A stretch of 64,000 nucleotides of DNA from Toxorhynchites rutilus septentrionalis (GCF_029784135.1 NC_073746.1:228669882-228733881), one strand, 5' to 3'. Shown: positions 32,907-44,055, numbered from the stretch's first letter. Translations and numbers: made by a program. Notes: generated by a model from the letters alone, not told the origin.

Positions 32907-34375
32907 TAATACAAACATTTTTCGATGCAGAACTTGTCAATATCAGAACTATACTCAATGTTATTGATATTTCTTCCCAAAAAAACACGCTCTTTTCATT
33001 TGTTTGTCATTCTTTCTGGGGCAAACATGAAAAAAGTTTGTTGACGGAATTTGAAAGAACAGATTTCACTCTATATAATATGTGATTTTCAAAACTGTTT
33101 TATTTTTTGTGTTTGAATAAATTAAAATTGAAATCATGAGTTTTTGGATGAAAACCCATCAGTAACTTTGAGCAGGATTGAGATATTGACATTTTCTGCA
33201 TCGTAAAATGTTGGTATTGATAAGCTCTAAAAGTCGTACGAAGACCATTTTGATGTAGAATTTTAAATATAAAAGTTATAGTAAAAAAACTCGTTTTTTC
33301 ATAGTTATAGTTAGAGGACGCTAAAAACAACTTGGTGGAAGGTATTTATTGTTTAGACAAAAACTGTCTTACACAAAGTTATTACATATGATAGAGCGCT
33401 CATTTTTATGTTATCAAAAATAGGGCGACCAAAATTGTCGATGAAATGAAGAATCTAACTTTATTGTCTTTATTTTAAACAACTTTGTAGAACAAAGCTT
33501 TTTTATCTTTTAAAATAATCGATTTAACGCTTTTTTCTAAGTTGCATTAGGGTGACCATGGAAAAACGCGTTTTTTTCTGCTCTAACTTTTATATTTCAA
33601 ATTCTACATAAAAACTGTCTTCATACGACTTTTAGAGCTTATAGATACCAACATTTTGCGATGCAGAACTTGTCGATATCTTAACCCTACTCAATGTTAT
33701 TGATGGTTTTTTACTCAACAACTCATGATTCCAATTTTAATTCACTCAAACACAAAAAATAACATAGTTTTGAAAATCACACATCATGTAGAGTGGAATA
33801 TGCTCTTTCAAATGCCGCCAATAAAATTTGTTTACGTTTGCCCCAGAAAGAAAGACAAGAAAGACAAACAAATGAAAAGAGCATGTTTTTTTGGGAAGAA
33901 ATATCAATAACATTGATTAAAGTTGAGATATTGACAAGTTCTGCATCGAAAAATGTTTGTATAAGTAAGCTCTAAAAGTCTTTCGAAGACAGTTTGCATG
34001 TAAAATTTGAAATATAAAAGTTAGAGCAAAAAAACAGTTTTTTTTCATGGTGATCCTAACGTAACTATGAATAAAAGGCGCTATATCGGTTATTTCAAGA
34101 GATAGAGAAAAACTTTGTTCTACAAAGATGTCTCAAATAATTGGAGCTACATCATTGTCGAACTATGTTCACCTCTATCTATAAAGATAAGAAAGTTAGA
34201 TTTTTTATTTCATCGACAATTTTGGTCACCCTATTTTTGATAACATTAAAGCGAGCGCTCAACTTTGTCTAAGACAGTTTTTGTCTAGAGAATAACTGTC
34301 GAGCTCTAAATGTTAATTTCCACTTAAATGCATCTCCTGGACCATTGTGCAATGTGGTAACGGGGACCCCCTTTC

Positions 34376-34386
34376 GGATCAATTAG
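34376..34386. repeat. Target-site duplication of LINE B2 (left copy)
   Basis: GGATCAATTAG here is repeated exactly at 42,767-42,777, the other side of the LINE B2 plus A nest. It lies directly before the T-run that is the poly(A) end of B2 on this strand. Confidence 0.88.
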
Positions 34387-35195
34387 TTTTTTTTTATTAA
34401 TTCGTTTATTTTTGCAGGCTCAGTAACTTAAGTTTAAAGGAGCCGAATTCTTAAATATAATTTTAAAACTATATATATATATAAACAATTTTCTTACATC
34501 TATGGTTAGTAAGGTGGAAAACCGATTACTCGCGGTGTACTCGAGTTTAGAAGAGTGACATATTTTTAGGAGAAGTATAAGGAAACTGTAACAATGTTGA
34601 TGAACACTCAATTCTCAAATCTGTTCGTATATCTATAGTGTTTTTACATTTGAACTTATTCTACTATTTATAGCAAGGGGACGAATTACCCGCAAAGGAA
34701 GGAAAGGAGGGTATAAGGACATAGGGACAATCACACACGAAGATCGATAGCTTTAAGGAAAACATATATATGGGACATGTTATCAAGGTCTAACCGAGCC
34801 AACACATCTCTCACCGGTACATTGGGCTGTCTTCCTCGGGCCCGAAGGGAGTTTTCTAAATTCGATCTGGCGACCAGATACACCTCGCACGACCAAACAA
34901 CGTGCTCGATGTCGCGATAACCTTGGCCACAAACACAGAGATTGCTGCTGGTAAGATTGAAAAGAAAGAGTAGTGCATCTAAAGAACAGTGATTGGACAT
35001 GAGTCGGGAGAAGGTGCGAATAAAGTCCCGACTCAATTCCAGACTTTTGAACCACGGATTGAGGCTAACCTTAGGGATAATCGAGTGAAACCAACGGCCC
35101 AATTCATCTTCATTCCACTTGCGTTGCCAGTTAGCGATGGTATTTTTGCGGACTAAAGAATAAAATTCATTGAAGGCGATTTGACGCTGATAAAT
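34387..35195 (-). pseudogene. LINE B2, 3' part: ORF2 C-terminus and 3' UTR
   Basis: This is the downstream portion of a 5'-truncated copy of the LINE at 59.9-64 kb, split from its upstream portion (41,341-42,766) by insertion of LINE A. From right to left: IYQRQIAFNEFYSLVRKNTI, then FDW-type linker sequence and the C-terminal Cys/His motif (CVCGQGYRDIEHVVWSC; the sister copy has HDIEH), ending at a stop near 34,731. The 3' UTR follows, and an A-tail shows as T residues from 34,387. The frame is open throughout this part. The protein region is the RNA/DNA-binding tail of ORF2. Confidence 0.9.
35185..35195. repeat. Target-site duplication of LINE A (left copy)
   Basis: CGCTGATAAAT here is repeated at 41,341-41,351. 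In the uninterrupted sister LINE at 60.7 kb this sequence occurs once, which confirms it as the insertion target. Confidence 0.92.
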
Positions 35196-35711
35196 TTTTT
35201 TTTTTCCAAAATATATATTTTTATAAAGGCTCATATGGCGTTAGCCTCACGGGGCCGGGAGTTCAATACAATTTTTCTTATTATCTATGTTAGTAATATG
35301 TAACCGATTACTCGCGGTTGGCTCGAGGTTAGTATTACAAGTGTTTTCGTAATTCGGATGTTGCTGTCTCCAATGCTCTGTACGTGTGCCCGACACGGGA
35401 TACTTCCTATTGGGATGCAGCTGACCATTAATCAGCAACGCCCCCCTAGTCTGTACCTCATATCTAGCGTGGTGCGTCTTTCTCGACTCGAGGAATCCAG
35501 GATAGAATGGTCACTAGCCGGCGCAATCATCAGTTCGTGTAGAGTTGTCATGAGCGGTACAACCTTTGGCTCTTGTTGAATGATCAGTGGACTGCACAAC
35601 CTTTGGCCCGTGTGTCTGTAAAGAGTGTGTGTATGTATTGCCGCGACTAAGTAAAAGTTTATCGATCGGATAGAAGGGATATGAAACAGGGACACAACGA
35701 AGGAAACATCA
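35196..35711 (-). other. LINE A 3' UTR and A-tail
   Basis: About 515 nt follow the ORF2 stop. Near the end, on the minus strand, GAGGCTAACGCCATATGAGC with CTTT can form an AGGCT/AGCCT stem-loop, followed by ATAAAAATATATATTTTGG and an A-run (T-run 35,194-35,206). The element B and SINE 3' ends have an analogous stem-loop. CGCGAGTAATCGGTT in this UTR recurs in element B's UTR and in the insertion at 47.5 kb. Confidence 0.8.
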
Positions 35712-38700
35712 TTAAACGTTGACATCGGCGTTTCTGAGGAACAGGTATAGATGAAGCAGAAGATCAGGATCACGGCTACCTAAGATATCCCGGACGGGGA
35801 TATCCGATTGTCTGCCTTGTGCTCTTAGTGCTCTAGAGAGCTGAGAGCGAGCAGCATGGAACCGGATACCCGACCAGACAACATGCTCGATGTCGTGATA
35901 GCCATCGCCACAATCACAAAGATTGTTTGCTGCGAGTCCAATGCGATAGAGATGCGCGTTTAGGTTGTAGTGATTGGACATAAGCCGAGATATCACGCGA
36001 ATGAAATCACGACCTACATTCAATCCCTTGAACCATGCCCTCGTCCTTAGGGATAATCGTGTGTAACCAACGACCGAACTCATCTCCACTCCACATGCGC
36101 TGCCAACTTACGAGCGTATACTGACGAGGAATGTGGAAAAATTCATTATAAGCAATTTGCCTTTCAAAAAGAGTGCCTTCTAAAGCGCCCACCTTAGCTA
36201 GCGAGTCCGCTTTCTCATTCCCCGGAATCGAGCAATGAGAGGGAACCCATGCTAAGGTAATCTTGAATAATTTTTCGACCAAAACACTCAATAATTGTCT
36301 TATTCTTGTTAGGAAATAAGATGAGCGTTTATCAACCTTCATTGAGCGGATTGCCTCTAATGAGCTGAGACTGTCTGAAAAAATAAAATAGTGGTCGATG
36401 GGCAATGTTTCAATGATCCCCAGTGCGTAGTATATCGCACCCAGTTCAGCAACATACACGGAACAAGGATCTTTGAGTTTGAAAGAGGCACTGGAATTTT
36501 CATTGAAGATGCCAAAGCCAGTGGACCCGTTTATGAATGAACCGTCAGTAAAGAACATTTTATCAGATCTAACTATGCCCCCATATTCTGCCGAAAATAT
36601 CGGCGGAATAGAATCTGAGCGTAGATGATCTGGGATTCCATGGATTTTTTGTCGCATGGACAGATCAAAAATGACAGAGGAATTGCAAAAGTATGGGAAG
36701 CAAACTTGGTTGGAGATGCCTGGTGAAGGGTGCACGTCGTGGGTAAGGTACTCATGGTATAAAGACATAAAACTTGACTGAGGAGTCAGTTGTAGTAGAT
36801 TTTCGAAGTTATCAATCACCAATGGATTCATGATCTTGCAACGGATGAGAAATCTGTAGGATAATTCTGTGAACCGAAGAGTAAGCGGGGGTACTCCTGC
36901 CAAAACTTCGAGACTCATCGTATGTGTCGAATGCAAACACCCCATTGCTATACGCAAGCAACGATATTGTATTCTCTCCAGCTTGAGAATATGAATCCTG
37001 GCAGCTGATCGGAAGCAAAAACTGCCATATTCTAACACTGATAATATCGTTGTTTTGTATAACTGAATGAGGTCTCCTGGATGGGCACCCCACCATGTTC
37101 CGGTTATTGTTTGGAGAAAATTGATTCTTTGCTGGCATTTCTGTTTCAAATACGCAATGTGTATTCCCCAGGTACATTTAGAGTCAAAATATACTCCAAG
37201 GTATTTGAAAAACATCGAGTGCTTGATCGTTTTGCCGGATAGGTGAAGCTGGAATTGGGCGGGTTCGTGCTTCCTAGAAAAAACGACCATTTCGGTTTTC
37301 TCCGTAGAGAATTCGATACCCAGCTTGAGAGCCCACGTGAACAGGTTGTTCAGGGTATCTTGCAAGGATTTTTGCAGAACGGCGGGATTAGTACCCGTGA
37401 TGGAAATAACTCCATCGTCTGCAAGTTGTCTCAACGTGCAGTCTCTAGTTAGACAATCATCTATATCATTGACGTAAAAACTGTACAAGAGGGGGCTTAG
37501 GCAGGAGCCTTGTGGTAGGCCCATAAAACTGTATCGAGAAGATTTCAAGCTGCCATGATTGAAAAACATGTGCTTTTCTGACAGTAAATTGTACAGGAAA
37601 TTATTCAGAATTGGTGAAAGTCCACGATTATGAAGTTTCTCTGAGAGAATTTCCATGGAAACTGAATCAAATGCCCCTTTGATATCGAGAAAAACGGAAG
37701 CCATTTGTTCTTTGCGAGCAAATGCGATTTGGATTTCAGAAGATAGCAGCGCGAGACAATCATTTGTCCCTTTACCTCGGCGGAAGCCAAACTGCGTATT
37801 TGACAGCAAATTGTTCGCTTCAACCCACTTGTCCAAACGAAGTAGAATCATTTTCTCTAACAATTTACGAATACAGGATAACATTGCAATCGGCCTATAC
37901 GAGTTGTGATCGCAAGCCGGCTTGTTGGGTTTTCGTATGGCTATCACTCTCACTTGCCTCCAGTCATGTGGGACAATATTCAGCTCCAGAAACTTGTTGA
38001 ACAAGTTCAGCAAACGCTGTTTCGCCAAGTCGGGAAGATTCTTCAACAAGTTGAATTTAATCTTGTCCGACCCAGGAGCTGAATTGTTACATGAGAGGAG
38101 GGCAATTGAGAATTCTACCATCGAAAAATTCTCATAATTGCATTGGAGCGGAATGTCGCGTACGACGTTTTGTGCAGGAACGGAATCGGGACAAACCTTT
38201 CTTGCAAATTTGAAAATCCAACGGTCAGAGTATTCCTCACTTTCATTTGTATGGTTCCAGCCACGCATTCTCCTAGCCGTATTCCAAAGAGTGCTCATAG
38301 CTGTCTCCCTTGACAAACCATTGACGAATTTCCGCCAATATCCACGCTTTTTTGTTTTAATCAGACCTTTTAGTTTGGCTTCTAGAGCTTGGTACTTTCA
38401 AAACCATTCCACTAATCCAGTTTTCCTGATTTTTTTGAAAGCGGATGATTTTTCAAGGTAGACCTTTGAACACTCCTTGTCCCACCAAAGTGATGGAGGG
38501 CGACGTCGGAAAGTGATAGCAGGAACACGTTTCTTTTGAGCTTGAAGTGCGCTTTCGTAAATCAAACTCGATATAAAGTTATACTCTTCGAGTGGAGGAA
38601 GTTCATGCATTGAAACAAGTGCTTCAGATATTGTTTCTGCAAATTTTCTCCAGTCAATATTTTTCGTGAGATCATACGCAATATCGACTGACTCACGAGA

Positions 38701-39390
38701 ACCTGATTCATTGGCGATCGATAAAATTATTGGCAGGTGGTCACTACCGTGGGGATCTTGGATTACCTTCCACGTGCAATCCAGAGATAACGAAGAAGAG
38801 CAAAGTGATATGTCTAGCATGCTTGCCCGTGCAGGAGGGTTGGCTATTCTAGTTGCTTCCCCAGTATTCAAAACTGTCAATTTGAAGTTGTCACACAGAT
38901 CATAAATCAAAGTGGCACGGTTGTCATCGTAGAGTGAACCCCATGCTGTTCCATGGGAGTTGAGGTCACCTAAGATTAGCCGCGGCTCCGGCAGTGCCTC
39001 GATGATATCAAAAAACTGATGGCGGTCAACCATAGTTCTTGGAGGAATATATATCGAGGCAATGCAGAGGTCTTTGCCATTGATTTGTGTCTGGCAAGCG
39101 ACAACTTCAATGCCTGTCATCGATGGGAGAGTGACTCTATAGAAGGAGTGGCATTTTTTGATCCCCAATAGTACGCCACCAAACGAGTCATTTCGATCGA
39201 GGCGAATAATGTTGAAATCGTGGAAATTCAGTTCGTCGGCTGAAGAAAGCCATGTTTCACAGAGGGAAAATACATCACAGTTAGAACTATGAATTAAAAA
39301 TTTAAATTGATCTAGTTTAGGGATGATGCTTCTGCAATTCCACTGTATTACAGTGGTCAAATCCTTGACCTCTTGCACTGAATCAGGCAT
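35712..39390 (-). pseudogene. LINE A ORF2: endonuclease, reverse transcriptase, RNase H; one stop, one frameshift
   Basis: ORF2 would nick chromosomal DNA and copy the element's RNA in the nucleus. APE-type endonuclease: QWNCRS (N18), CETWLS (E45), GDLNSHG (D142, N144) and GSDHLP (D217, H218). A TGA at 38,398-38,400 follows LVEWF, then the frame resumes. The reverse transcriptase has FLDIKGAFD, GLPQGSCLSPLLY and, in place of the usual F/YADD, QLADDG (about 37,415-37,426). RNase H shows FTDGSFING, AELGAIYYAL, FSDSLSSLEAI and GNEKADSLAKVG, all four acidic residues present. A frameshift near 36,050 precedes the C-terminal CDCGDGYHDIEHVVW motif. Total length is about 1,226 codons, equal to the sister element's, so only point lesions separate it from intact. 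Confidence 0.93.
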
Positions 39391-40777
39391 CGAGGGAAAT
39401 GAACGCTGCTAAAAAACCACATTTTTCTTTCAAAAATGTTCTCACAATCGGAAGCAAACATAATACTATGCTTTTAAGAGGGTCAATTATATTTAAAGCA
39501 TTTAAAATATTGTCCACCAGGTCAGAAAGCACAAGCAAGCCAGATTGTGGCTGTTGCCTCGACCGCGAAAAAGGAACAGACGTGTTGGGATCTGCTCCGG
39601 GAAGTGCTGAGGACCCCTGGTGCGTAGAAGAACCGCTTAAACCAGGAGGTACTTGCTTCGGTCTATTCTCAGCACGTTCGATACGAGGTTTCATTCCAAC
39701 TTGGGAAGTTTCGGTCTTCTTTCTGGGGAGTGATGGAAAGGAAGTAATTTTTCTTTTCCTAATGGCACCCTGTGATGTACCGGAACTTCCTGCATTGGGA
39801 GCGTCTGCAACAGGCTCGTCGTTCTGCAGAATGGAGTAGGGATTGTCCTGAGTCGTTGAGGCGGTACTCTTAAGCATTTCTGCATAAGTCCGCTTGGAAC
39901 GTTCCTTTAAGGAACGCTTGAGTTTTTCCCCTCGTTGTATGTACACCGGGCATTGAGAAAGATCATGGGGGGCCCCGTCGCAATGAAGACACTTGCGCTC
40001 TTTTGCGCAAGAAGTCCCATCATGATTCTCTCCACAATCTGCGCAACGTTGTTTATTGCAACAATAGGCGGCCGTGTGACCGAGTTGCATACATTTGTTG
40101 CATTTCATTACCCGGGGTACAAACAACCGAACAGGTAAACGAAGAGCACCTATTGCAACGTAGTTTGGAAGAGCGGAACCCTCAAATGTCACTCGAAAAG
40201 AGTTTGTCCGATTGAGAACTCGTTTGTCATTTTTAAGTGACACAGACTTCAGTCGATCGCATTCAAGAATCTTCACACTTTTAAGTGAGGAATTCTTGAA
40301 GCGACCGACACCATCGAGTATCTCTTTTCGAGTCAAACCCTTTTCGTTTATTACACCGTCTATTTCAACGTTGCAACAGGGTACGTATACGCGATACTCA
40401 ATCGCAAAGAGATCACAGCGCGTTATTGCATTCGCTTGGGTCCTGCAAGAGACGACAACTCGTAATTTGTCTGGCCCCATCCGAGTAATTTCAGTAACTT
40501 TGGAAAATTTCTGCGTTAGTTCTTTTGAGATGCGAATGACATTAAGAGGTTTTGATTTTCGTCTAAAGTATACAATGAATGGACCTTTGAATCCCTCCGG
40601 GTATTCCTTTAGACGAAAATCATGTTTTTCATCAATTTCCTCATCTTCAGAACTTTCTACTTCATACACAGAATTTTCCTCCTCAACGTCTGCTTCATCC
40701 TCCTGCTCTTCAGGAGGTGGGTCAGCATCAGAAACATTCAATGACGTGGATGGGGGATCCTCCCCACCCTCAGCCAT
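39383..40777 (-). CDS. LINE A ORF1: gag-like RNA-binding protein, 464 aa, intact
   Basis: ORF1 is open from ATG 40777 to TGA 39383. It begins with an acidic, disordered N-terminus (residues 1-55, rich in E, D, S and P), then a folded middle region (about 60-220, including a VVVSCRTQANAITRC segment). Three CCHC zinc knuckles follow: C226/C229/H234/C239, C245/C248/H252/C257 and C263/C266/H271/C276. The C-terminal third is basic, then Ser/Gln-rich. It would bind the element's RNA to form the ribonucleoprotein used in retrotransposition. The last codons contain the ATG of ORF2 (ATGCCTGA, an 8-nt overlap), which suggests termination-reinitiation. No lesion is visible. Confidence 0.92.
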   Translation of the reverse strand: MAEGGEDPPSTSLNVSDADPPPEEQEDEADVEEENSVYEVESSEDEEIDEKHDFRLKEYPEGFKGPFIVYFRRKSKPLNVIRISKELTQKFSKVTEITRMGPDKLRVVVSCRTQANAITRCDLFAIEYRVYVPCCNVEIDGVINEKGLTRKEILDGVGRFKNSSLKSVKILECDRLKSVSLKNDKRVLNRTNSFRVTFEGSALPNYVAIGALRLPVRLFVPRVMKCNKCMQLGHTAAYCCNKQRCADCGENHDGTSCAKERKCLHCDGAPHDLSQCPVYIQRGEKLKRSLKERSKRTYAEMLKSTASTTQDNPYSILQNDEPVADAPNAGSSGTSQGAIRKRKITSFPSLPRKKTETSQVGMKPRIERAENRPKQVPPGLSGSSTHQGSSALPGADPNTSVPFSRSRQQPQSGLLVLSDLVDNILNALNIIDPLKSIVLCLLPIVRTFLKEKCGFLAAFISLDA

Positions 40778-41340
40778 AATAATGAATTAGTCACCTGTTC
40801 GATGTGAACAGTGTAGAATAATAATAAAAAATAGAAAAAAATAAATGAGTAAATAAATTATATTTGTATTCAAGGTATATATAAATTATATTTATTTCAA
40901 TTTTTTATTGTATAAAATTCAAAAATGAAAAAAAGTGTCAACAAAAGTTCAACGGTAATGTAAGAAAGATGTACACCCCTAATGCCAACGCTTGCCGATT
41001 TGGTAAACACAATGTTGGACAATGGTGTAAATCGTACACAGGAGGTTGAAGGAATGATATATGGAACAATAGAAAAATAAACTTCTACTTGCCGCTGCTG
41101 TGTAGCGTGTGATGAATGTGTGTTGATCTGAACTGGATCCTCAGCGTCTCGATCGTGCACCACTTTTAATTGAGCTCGCTTCACTCGCAAGCACTGATGA
41201 AAAAAAAGCACAATATAGATCTGCGTGAAAAAAAAACACCGTTATCGGATCGATTCTCAAACTTGTCCGATCAGCTCGCGAGTTCTCGAACGAATCTCTG
41301 CACAGAGATAAGATAAGATAGAACGAATCTCTGCACAGAG
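40778..41340 (-). promoter_or_regulatory. LINE A 5' UTR with internal-promoter region
   Basis: About 563 nt separate the 5' end of the element from the ORF1 ATG. The 20-bp sequence GAACGAATCTCTGCACAGAG occurs twice at the very 5' end (41,288-41,307 and 41,321-41,340), 33 bp apart. LINEs of these clades usually carry an internal pol II promoter at this place; the specific promoter motifs are not identified here. Confidence 0.6.
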
Positions 41341-42766
41341 CGCTGATAAATATCGCCTTCAATTGCACCTACCTTTGCTAATGAGTCAGCCCTCTCATTA
41401 CCCGGAATTGAGCAATGAGAAGGGACCCACACAAAGGTAATGACATAACAGCGTCTGGATAAAGCACTCAAAATTTTTCGTATTCTCTCAAGGAAGTACG
41501 GCGAGTGCTTTTCCGGCCTCACTGAACGGATAGCTTCGACAGAGCTAAGACTATCCGTTACAATGTAATAGTGTTCAACAGGTCGTGAGGCGACGCTGTC
41601 CAGCGCCCAATGAATTGCTGCCAATTCAGCAATATACACTGAGCAAGGATTCTGAAGACTGTGTGAGGTGCTAAAAAATTCGTTGAACACTCCAAATCCT
41701 GTGGACTCATTTATAGTGGACCCATCAGTAAAGTACATATTATCACAATTGATACCCCTATATTTTTCATCGAAGATCGTTGGAGCGATCCTCGATCGTT
41801 GGTAATCTGAATATCCATGGATATCTTGCTTCATGGGCAGATCAAAATGCACAGAGGAATTGATGTAGTCAGGAAAACAAACACGGTTGGGAATATACGA
41901 AGAAGGATCAACCTGCATGGAGATGAATTCATGATATGAACTCATGAATCCGGAGTGAAAATTTAGCTCGATCAGCTGCTCAAAATTTCCGATCACCAAT
42001 GGGTTCATGACCTTACACCGGATGAAGAACCGAAGAGATAATAAATTGAAGCGATCTTTTAGTGGGAGTAGGCCTGCCAAAACCTCGAGACTCATGGTAT
42101 GCGTTGAGGGCATACATCCCAACGCGATACGGAGACAAAGATACTGAATTCGCTCGAGTTTAATGAGGTGTGTTTTGGCAGCTGATTGAAAATAGAAACT
42201 GCCATACTCCATCACTGAGAGAATAGTTGTTCGATACAACATTATAAGATCTTCGGGATGGGCTCCCCACCAGGTGCCGGTAATTGTACGGAGAAAGTTT
42301 ATTCTTTGTTGGCATTTTTTACTCAGATACCTAATATGGGCCCCCCAAGTACATTTGGAGTCGAACCAGACCCCAAGATACTTGAATGACATAGCATGAG
42401 TGATCGGTTTACCCAAAAGTTGAAGCTTTGGTTTTGCTGGTCTATGCTTCCTAGAAAAAACCACCATCTCTGTTTTCTCCGTGGAGAATTCGATCCCTAG
42501 CCCAATGGCCCAGGTTGAAAAATTGTTCAAAGTATCTTGTAAGGGTCCTTGCAGGTCGGATTCGTTTGATCCTACGACAGACACCAGTCCATCATCTGCA
42601 AGTTGTCTTAGGCTGCAATTTTGTGTAAGGCAATTGTCGATGTCGCTTACATAGAAGTTGTACAAAAGGGGGCTTAAACATGAGCCCTGGGGGAGGCCCA
42701 TGTAAGAGAACCGACTTACTGCCGAATCTCCGTGAGAAAAGTTCAAATGTTTCTCACAAAGCAAGT
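41341..42766 (-). pseudogene. LINE B2, 5' part: reverse transcriptase C-terminal half and RNase H
   Basis: This segment is nearly identical to 60,706-62,130 of LINE B, with only scattered substitutions. The reading frame is open from the truncated 5' end (42,766) through LPQGSCLSPLLYNFYVSDID, QLADDG (about 42,592-42,605), FSTEKTEMVVFSRKH, the RNase H motifs FTDGSTINES, AELAAIHWAL, TDSLSSVEAI and GNERADSLAKVG, to IYQR, where LINE A interrupts it. The apparent extra C-terminal residues read through into LINE A's 5' end. The copy is 5'-truncated: the 42,766/42,767 border coincides with the target duplication. Confidence 0.92.
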
Positions 42767-42777
42767 GGATCAATTAG
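42767..42777. repeat. Target-site duplication of LINE B2 (right copy)
   Basis: Exact match to GGATCAATTAG at 34,376-34,386. Together they define B2 as a 5'-truncated target-primed insertion of about 2.2 kb, later enlarged by LINE A. Confidence 0.88.
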
Positions 42778-44055
42778 TAACCTATATCAATCGTAGACAT
42801 TTTATATTATTTTTTCAAACATTTCGTATCCTCCGATATCGAATCCATAGCCAATTGCACCATTTCTACGCCACCCGTATCGAATTATCATCGATACTTT
42901 GTTCTTCGTCGTTCAGACCGGTAGCAGAATAGAAACGAGATTGGGAGAGAGAGAGCATACTACTTTGGCGAGCGAGTGAGAACATTCTCCAGCCACTGCA
43001 CAATCACGACTAAGTGACAGATTTTTGTGATTTCAATAGTCTGTTTTCAAAGCAATTTTTAAGCTATTGAAACAAGTTTTGCGGTCCAATGAGTAACGCG
43101 CGTAGAACTTTTAGACATTTTACTTTTCGAATGAAGTGAGTATCACACCGCTTCGTTCAGCCGGCAAAGATATTAACGCTTGAAACCTTGCACTCTAATG
43201 TAATGTTCTCATTTTCGAAACATTGAACTTACACCCCAGTACAGAAATGAAGGTCATACGTCAAAAAATTGGAGTCTGTATATTCCAGTCCGTACCGTAC
43301 CGATGTTTAGAGGAGAATGATTTGAATACATTAACATGAATATAGTAATAAGATGCCTCAAAAATTACTTATATCCTTAGTGTGTGTTGAGCTTCCTGAT
43401 CGTCGCGTTTAATGTTAGGATGCATTTCTTTCAAAAGAACAGCTGTTTGATATTTTGTGTGTATGGTATAAAAATGGCTGAAATCAGTTAATTTAAAATA
43501 ATTATACTGACCTATTCTGAAATCGGAACATGCGAATGTAGTATAAATTTATACGTAGTCACAGTGGCATCAAGATGTTTTATGAAATTGATACATTTGC
43601 ACTTCCATTGGAATTAGAGAAATGAATTATCTATCGTTTGAAATAGCACACTCTTCTCCTTTAGATTCACTAATATAAAGCTTCTCATGGTTAAATTACA
43701 CTTTTAAAGGATTTTGATACACTATTTTCGATTTAACTTATATTCTAGAACATCAACAGAATATTTCTCAATCCAATTTAACATAATATCGGTAAAGATT
43801 TTTTCACACTTGACACTATTGATTCTCGTTCATTAGATTCTCGATATAAATTTCAAACGTGTTATCGACCACACCAAAATCGGACGCTCTTCCTCTTTTT
43901 GGCCGCCAGACTTATCAGAACAGCTAGTTAGAACTAAACATAATCGCAGCATCCGGAGGCACATTTATGATTATCACTTCTTCCTTCCACTCTCCCTACT
44001 TGAACTTCTTATCGTTCATCACTTCATATTGACTGCACTCACATGGATTATGATC

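Larger units (their letters stand above)
31169..34348. mobile_element. Giant inverted-repeat (fold-back) element, 3.2 kb including an inserted transposon
   Basis: The ends are ACAATGGTCCAGGAGATGCA (left) and its complement (right). Inverted similarity continues inward for about 0.83 kb of each arm: left arm 31,169-31,600 plus 32,907-33,310, right arm about 33,530-34,348, with a spacer of about 220 bp. Landmarks shared by both arms are TTCTCTAGACAAAAACTGTC, TTTGTAGAACAAAGTTTTTT, TTTTATATTTCAAAT and GCAGAACTTGTC. No protein is encoded outside the inserted DD37E element. A partial copy of the family lies at 46.32-49.20 kb. Its transposase class is unknown and no target duplication is evident. 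Confidence 0.82.
35196..41340 (-). mobile_element. LINE A: full-length RNase H-bearing non-LTR retrotransposon, 6,145 bp (I/LOA-like)
   Basis: The element lies between 11-bp target duplications (35,185-35,195 and 41,341-41,351) inside LINE B2. On the minus strand the order is 5' UTR (41,340-40,778), ORF1 with three CCHC knuckles (40,777-39,383), ORF2 with endonuclease, reverse transcriptase, RNase H and a Cys/His tail (39,390-35,712), 3' UTR and A-tail (35,711-35,196). ORF1 and ORF2 overlap by 8 nt. ORF1 is intact; ORF2 has one stop and one frameshift. The RNase H domain and three knuckles suit the I or LOA clades. Exact clade needs a tree. A 3'-end copy is at 52,635-53,171. Confidence 0.93.

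Noticed and set aside
39399..40790. Plus-strand open frames opposite LINE A ORF1
   Set aside because: They are antisense shadows of a codon-rich gag-like ORF; the minus-strand frame has the zinc knuckles.
41271..41340. Apparent extra C-terminus of the LINE B2 reverse transcriptase/RNase H frame
   Set aside because: The residues after IYQR are read-through into the 5' end of LINE A across the insertion junction.
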